The translations under genes were made by a program, and so were the position numbers. From Clostridia bacterium (GTDB lineage: Bacteria > Bacillota > Clostridia > Oscillospirales > CAG-272): a DNA stretch of 32,873 bases. Positions 30,600 to 32,873 of the stretch are shown here, in pieces. The DNA lies in the NCBI GenBank assembly GCA_017412045.1, contig JAFQOX010000056.1, forward strand, positions 1 through 32,873. The letters run 5' to 3'. Each line of letters begins with the position of its first letter. The stretch's first letter is position 1. The notes below the pieces were generated by a model. It searched no databases, was not told where the DNA came from, and was given only the letters and a program-made list of their open reading frames with translations.

Positions 30600-31838
30600 T
30601 CAAAGATCCTTATAAAGATAGAGCGAACCGCAAGCCAGCGTCAGATTGCCCTTGCTTCTTGCGAGCGCGAGCGCTTCGCGGAGGTTGGGTGCCCATTCGC
30701 CGACGATACCGCCCTCGGCAGCCTTTTTGCAAAGCGCCTGCGCGCCCATCGCGCGGGGGTTATCCTGTACGGTCGTAAAGACGAAGCTGCTGTAGCCGTC
30801 GTTCAGCATATCGAGAGAGGGCATAAAATCCTTGTCCGCCATGCAGGCGAATACGACGGTGCGCTTCACGTTCGGATAATAGCGGTCGAGCGACGCCTTG
30901 AGCGAGCGCACGCCGTTGGGATTATGTCCGCCGTCGTAGAGCGTCACGGGCTCCGTTCCGATCATTTCAAAACGCGCGGGGTTCTTTGCCTCGGCAAGTC
31001 CGCGGCGGATCGCGTCCTCGGAGAGTCCGAGCGCCCTTGCGCATTCGATCGCGGTGCAAGCGTTCTGAATCTGATAGATACCGCCCAGACCGAGTCGGAG
31101 ATGCTTCATGCCTCCGTAGGAGATGATCTCGTAGATCTCCTCCGTTCCTTCGCAAACGGCTTGTTCGGGAATGATGAGCCTCGTGCCCTGTCTTTCCGCC
31201 TCCTCGCCGATCACGCGGATCGCCGTTTCATCCTGCGCGGAAACGATCGTCACGCCGCTTTCGCAGTCGGCTTTGATGGTTTTGCTTTTCGTGGTCGCGA
31301 TCTTTTCGATCGTGTCGCCGAGATATTCCACGTGGTCGATGTCGATCTGCGTAAAGACGGACATCACGTTGCGGGAGATGACGTTGGTCGCATCAAATTC
31401 GCCGCCGAGCCCCGTCTCCAGCACCACGTAATCGAGATTCTTTTCGGCGAAATAGCAGAATGCCGCCGCCGTCCAGATTTCAAATTGAGAAATTTTATCG
31501 CCCAGCGCCTTCTCCGCGTCGGGAACGATCTTCTCGATGCGCGCCAGAAGCGCGTTCAGATCGCCATCGGAGATCTCCTCGCGGCAGACCGTGATTCTCT
31601 CGTTCACGCGAACGAGATTCGGAGAAATGTATTTGCCGACCTTGTATCCCGCCGCGAGCAGCATGGATTCCGTAAATGCGCAGACGGAGCCCTTTCCGTT
31701 CGTTCCCGCTACGTGGATACAGCGCAGGGAGTCCTGCGGATTGCCGAGCAGATTCATGAGATAGGTGATTCTTTCAAGACCGAGGCGCGGAACCGCCTGA
31801 AAGCCGTTGGCATAATTTGCAAATTGACTATTATTCAT
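30600..31838 (-). CDS. folC: Folylpolyglutamate synthase / dihydrofolate synthase
   Basis: A 412-residue Mur-ligase-like enzyme that adds glutamate to folates (and often to dihydropteroate). The P-loop GTNGKGS is at 45-51. YISPNLVRVNERI follows where the family usually has SPHL, so His is replaced by Asn here. The ETGLGGEFDATN and TTKSKTIK motifs cover the omega loop and catalytic lysine region, and the C-terminal domain holds ARFEMI and DGGHNPNG. Length is normal. The ATG overlaps the stop of folT (ATGA at 31838-31835), so uptake and retention of folate are translationally coupled. Both genes sit behind the THF riboswitch. Confidence 0.95.
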   Translation of the reverse strand: MNNSQFANYANGFQAVPRLGLERITYLMNLLGNPQDSLRCIHVAGTNGKGSVCAFTESMLLAAGYKVGKYISPNLVRVNERITVCREEISDGDLNALLARIEKIVPDAEKALGDKISQFEIWTAAAFCYFAEKNLDYVVLETGLGGEFDATNVISRNVMSVFTQIDIDHVEYLGDTIEKIATTKSKTIKADCESGVTIVSAQDETAIRVIGEEAERQGTRLIIPEQAVCEGTEEIYEIISYGGMKHLRLGLGGIYQIQNACTAIECARALGLSEDAIRRGLAEAKNPARFEMIGTEPVTLYDGGHNPNGVRSLKASLDRYYPNVKRTVVFACMADKDFMPSLDMLNDGYSSFVFTTVQDNPRAMGAQALCKKAAEGGIVGEWAPNLREALALARSKGNLTLACGSLYLYKDL

Positions 31839-32383
31839 ACTCTGTTTTTCCTCACGTATTTATAGATTGCAGGAAGCAAAAATTGATCCGTCAAAGCCGT
31901 CAGAATAATACGCATGAGCGTATTTACGGAAAACGCGGCAAGTCGGAAAATCAGCGCCGATTCCCAAGTATGACCGAACATAAAAACGAAGATCGGCGTC
32001 ATCATCACGATATCGACGGCAAAGCCGATAAAAACGAAGAAGAGCACGTTTCTCGGCAGACCGATCCTTTCCCTTCCGTGAAAGGCAAGCCCCATCAGAA
32101 GACCGAAAACGATCTTACAAAGAAGAATAAAGGGATTCACGCCCGTCCAGATCAGCGCGCCGATCAGATCAGCCATCCCATAAGAGAGGGCGGACCAAAC
32201 GGGGCCATAGAGGATCGCGACGACGAGGATCGGCAAAAAGCTGATCTCCACGCGCCACATTCCCGACGAGGGAAATCCGAGATAACGGCAGAAAATAATG
32301 GCGAGAGCAACCATCATTGCCGAGGTCGTCGCTTTGAGAAGCGTTTCGGACCCTTTTTTGCGGTTTGAACGAATTTTGGACAT
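31835..32383 (-). CDS. folT: Folate ECF transporter S component (FolT)
   Basis: A 182-residue membrane protein with about six hydrophobic segments and a basic N-terminus. The conserved stretch LGFPSSGMWRVEISFLPI (36-53) and ADLIGALIW match folate-specific S components. It binds folate outside the cell and needs a shared EcfAA'T module encoded elsewhere. Its coupling to folC and the THF riboswitch upstream agree with the folate assignment. GGAGGTG (32397-32391) lies seven bases before the ATG. Six basic residues among the first 20 (SKIRSNRKKG) follow the positive-inside rule. Confidence 0.93.
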   Translation of the reverse strand: MSKIRSNRKKGSETLLKATTSAMMVALAIIFCRYLGFPSSGMWRVEISFLPILVVAILYGPVWSALSYGMADLIGALIWTGVNPFILLCKIVFGLLMGLAFHGRERIGLPRNVLFFVFIGFAVDIVMMTPIFVFMFGHTWESALIFRLAAFSVNTLMRIILTALTDQFLLPAIYKYVRKNRV

Positions 32384-32462
32384 AAAAAAGCACCTCCGTA
32401 AAAACAGACGCGCAATCTACACAAAGCCCTACTCCTCCATCAGAGGATCGGAACAAATATGT

Positions 32463-32563
32463 AACAGCGGGATGCAACGGCAGCACAGCAACGTTATTTG
32501 TTTTCGTCCGGAAGTCAACTCCCCGTATTTCCGGCACTTCAACTCGCTGTCGTTTACTCTGTT
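32463..32563 (-). ncRNA. THF (tetrahydrofolate) riboswitch, class I
   Basis: Read on the minus strand, the leader has P1 AACAG/CTGTT, then GAGTA, P2 ACAGCGA/TTGCTGT, GTTGAAGTG (family GUUAAGUG), P3 CCGGAA/TTCCGG with GGGGAGTTG in its loop, ACGAAAACAA (family ACGAAGCGA) and TTGCATCC near the 3' end. The order and wording agree with the Firmicutes THF aptamer. It lies about 80 bases before folT. I see no strong terminator after it, so control of translation near GGAGGTG is likely. The TCCTC/GAGGA hairpin (about 32430-32445) may be part of the switch. Confidence 0.75.
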
Positions 32564-32577
32564 TATTTTATACATTC

Positions 32578-32605
32578 ATTATAGCACGTTTTTTCGGAAA
32601 TGCAA
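32578..32605 (-). promoter_or_regulatory. Promoter of the folT-folC operon
   Basis: On the minus strand TTGCAT (32605-32600) and TATAAT (32583-32578) are 16 bases apart. Transcription would begin within about 10 bases of the aptamer's first stem. Confidence 0.65.
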
Positions 32606-32700
32606 TATCTTTCTGTTGAATTTGTCGTTTTTTTGCTGAAAATCGACGCTATACGGCGGGTTCTACCGCCAATCAATCGCGCATCGCGAGCGCACCAAGA

Positions 32701-32734
32701 CAAAAGGCGGCGCGTCTTTTCAGACGCGTCGCCT
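32701..32734 (-). terminator. Terminator for a minus-strand gene beyond the right edge
   Basis: AGGCGGCGCGTCT (32705-32717) pairs with AGACGCGTCGCCT (32722-32734) with one G-U pair, loop TTTC. On the minus strand TTTTGTCTTGG follows. No complete gene is visible between it and the right edge. Confidence 0.65.
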
Positions 32735-32802
32735 CAGCTTGTCGATAAAGTCAGTTAAAAAATTCAGTTTCGTCAATTTCGCTAAAAGATGAGATGCTAA
32801 AA

Positions 32803-32850
32803 AGCCTTCCTCCGGGAGGAAGGTGCCGAGTTTACGAGGCGGAAGGAGCC
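32803..32850. repeat. Partial palindromic repeat at the right edge
   Basis: CCTTCCTCCGGGAGGAAGG forms a tight palindrome and is followed by TGCCGAGTTTACGAGGCGGAAGGAG. The layout copies the left half of the element at 17563-17723 (pyrimidine stem, GGTG(G)C, then a GGAGAGGG/GGAAGGAG end). The rest may lie beyond the window. Confidence 0.55.
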
Positions 32851-32873
32851 CGCGTCACTTAAAATTTTGATCA

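Noticed and set aside
32660-32873. 3' end of a minus-strand gene near the right edge
   Set aside because: A short frame ends near the terminator, but it runs within repeat-like sequence and shows no protein family, so no CDS is claimed.

Overview
The window looks like a chromosomal segment from an anaerobic Clostridia-type Bacillota, probably an uncultured gut Oscillospirales/Christensenellales relative. The reasons are strong AAGGAG-type ribosome binding sites, T-rich intrinsic terminators, ECF-transporter S components, a THF riboswitch ahead of folT-folC, a corrinoid methyltransferase pair, paired heterodimer-type ABC exporters, and intergenic palindromic repeats of a kind common in that group. 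I see no tRNA, rRNA, CRISPR array, integrase or complete insertion sequence.

Layout. 1-2274: a predicted ABC-class ATPase with a small regulator of the XRE family, preceded by a possible 16-codon leader ORF. 2275-6230: two promoters, a structured leader with an intrinsic terminator, then two translationally coupled half-size ABC exporters. 6231-9900: an accessory, mosaic stretch with a hairpin array, an XRE regulator with a repetitive C-terminal domain, a truncated HAD hydrolase, a GH78-like glycosidase and the tail of a broken ABC transporter. 9923-11877 (minus): an RNA-repair pair, an RNA ligase coupled to an HD-domain/polynucleotide kinase protein. 12163-13972: a phosphoribosyltransferase-like protein and a ribokinase. 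14083-15979 (minus): a small hypothetical protein, a dead REP-type transposase, a UPF0340 protein and an ECF S component. 16191-20123: an SPFH membrane protein with a ribbon-helix-helix protein, a MITE-like repeat, and two YwaF/TMEM164-like membrane proteins. 20331-23838 (minus): an NCS2 purine permease, a DapA-superfamily aldolase and MutY. 24062-25834: a corrinoid protein and a UroD-family methyltransferase. 25985-27945: an ECF sigma factor coupled to a membrane-anchored serpin. 28068-30390 (minus): MetA and MetY of the O-acetylhomoserine route to homocysteine. 30600-32583 (minus): THF riboswitch, folT and folC. 32584-32873 holds a terminator for a gene off the right edge and part of a repeat.

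How the genes work together. MetA makes O-acetylhomoserine (Glu111 predicts acetyl-CoA use), which MetY sulfhydrylates. FolT imports folate, FolC polyglutamylates it, and both lie behind a folate-sensing RNA. The RNA ligase and HD-Pnk together supply end-healing and end-sealing activities. The sigma factor and serpin overlap by four bases, and the serpin has an anti-sigma-like membrane N-terminus, so one protein may combine protease sensing or inhibition with sigma control. These two cassettes, the corrinoid/UroD pair, and the SPFH/RHH pair behind a Fur-like box are the best places to look for undescribed biology.
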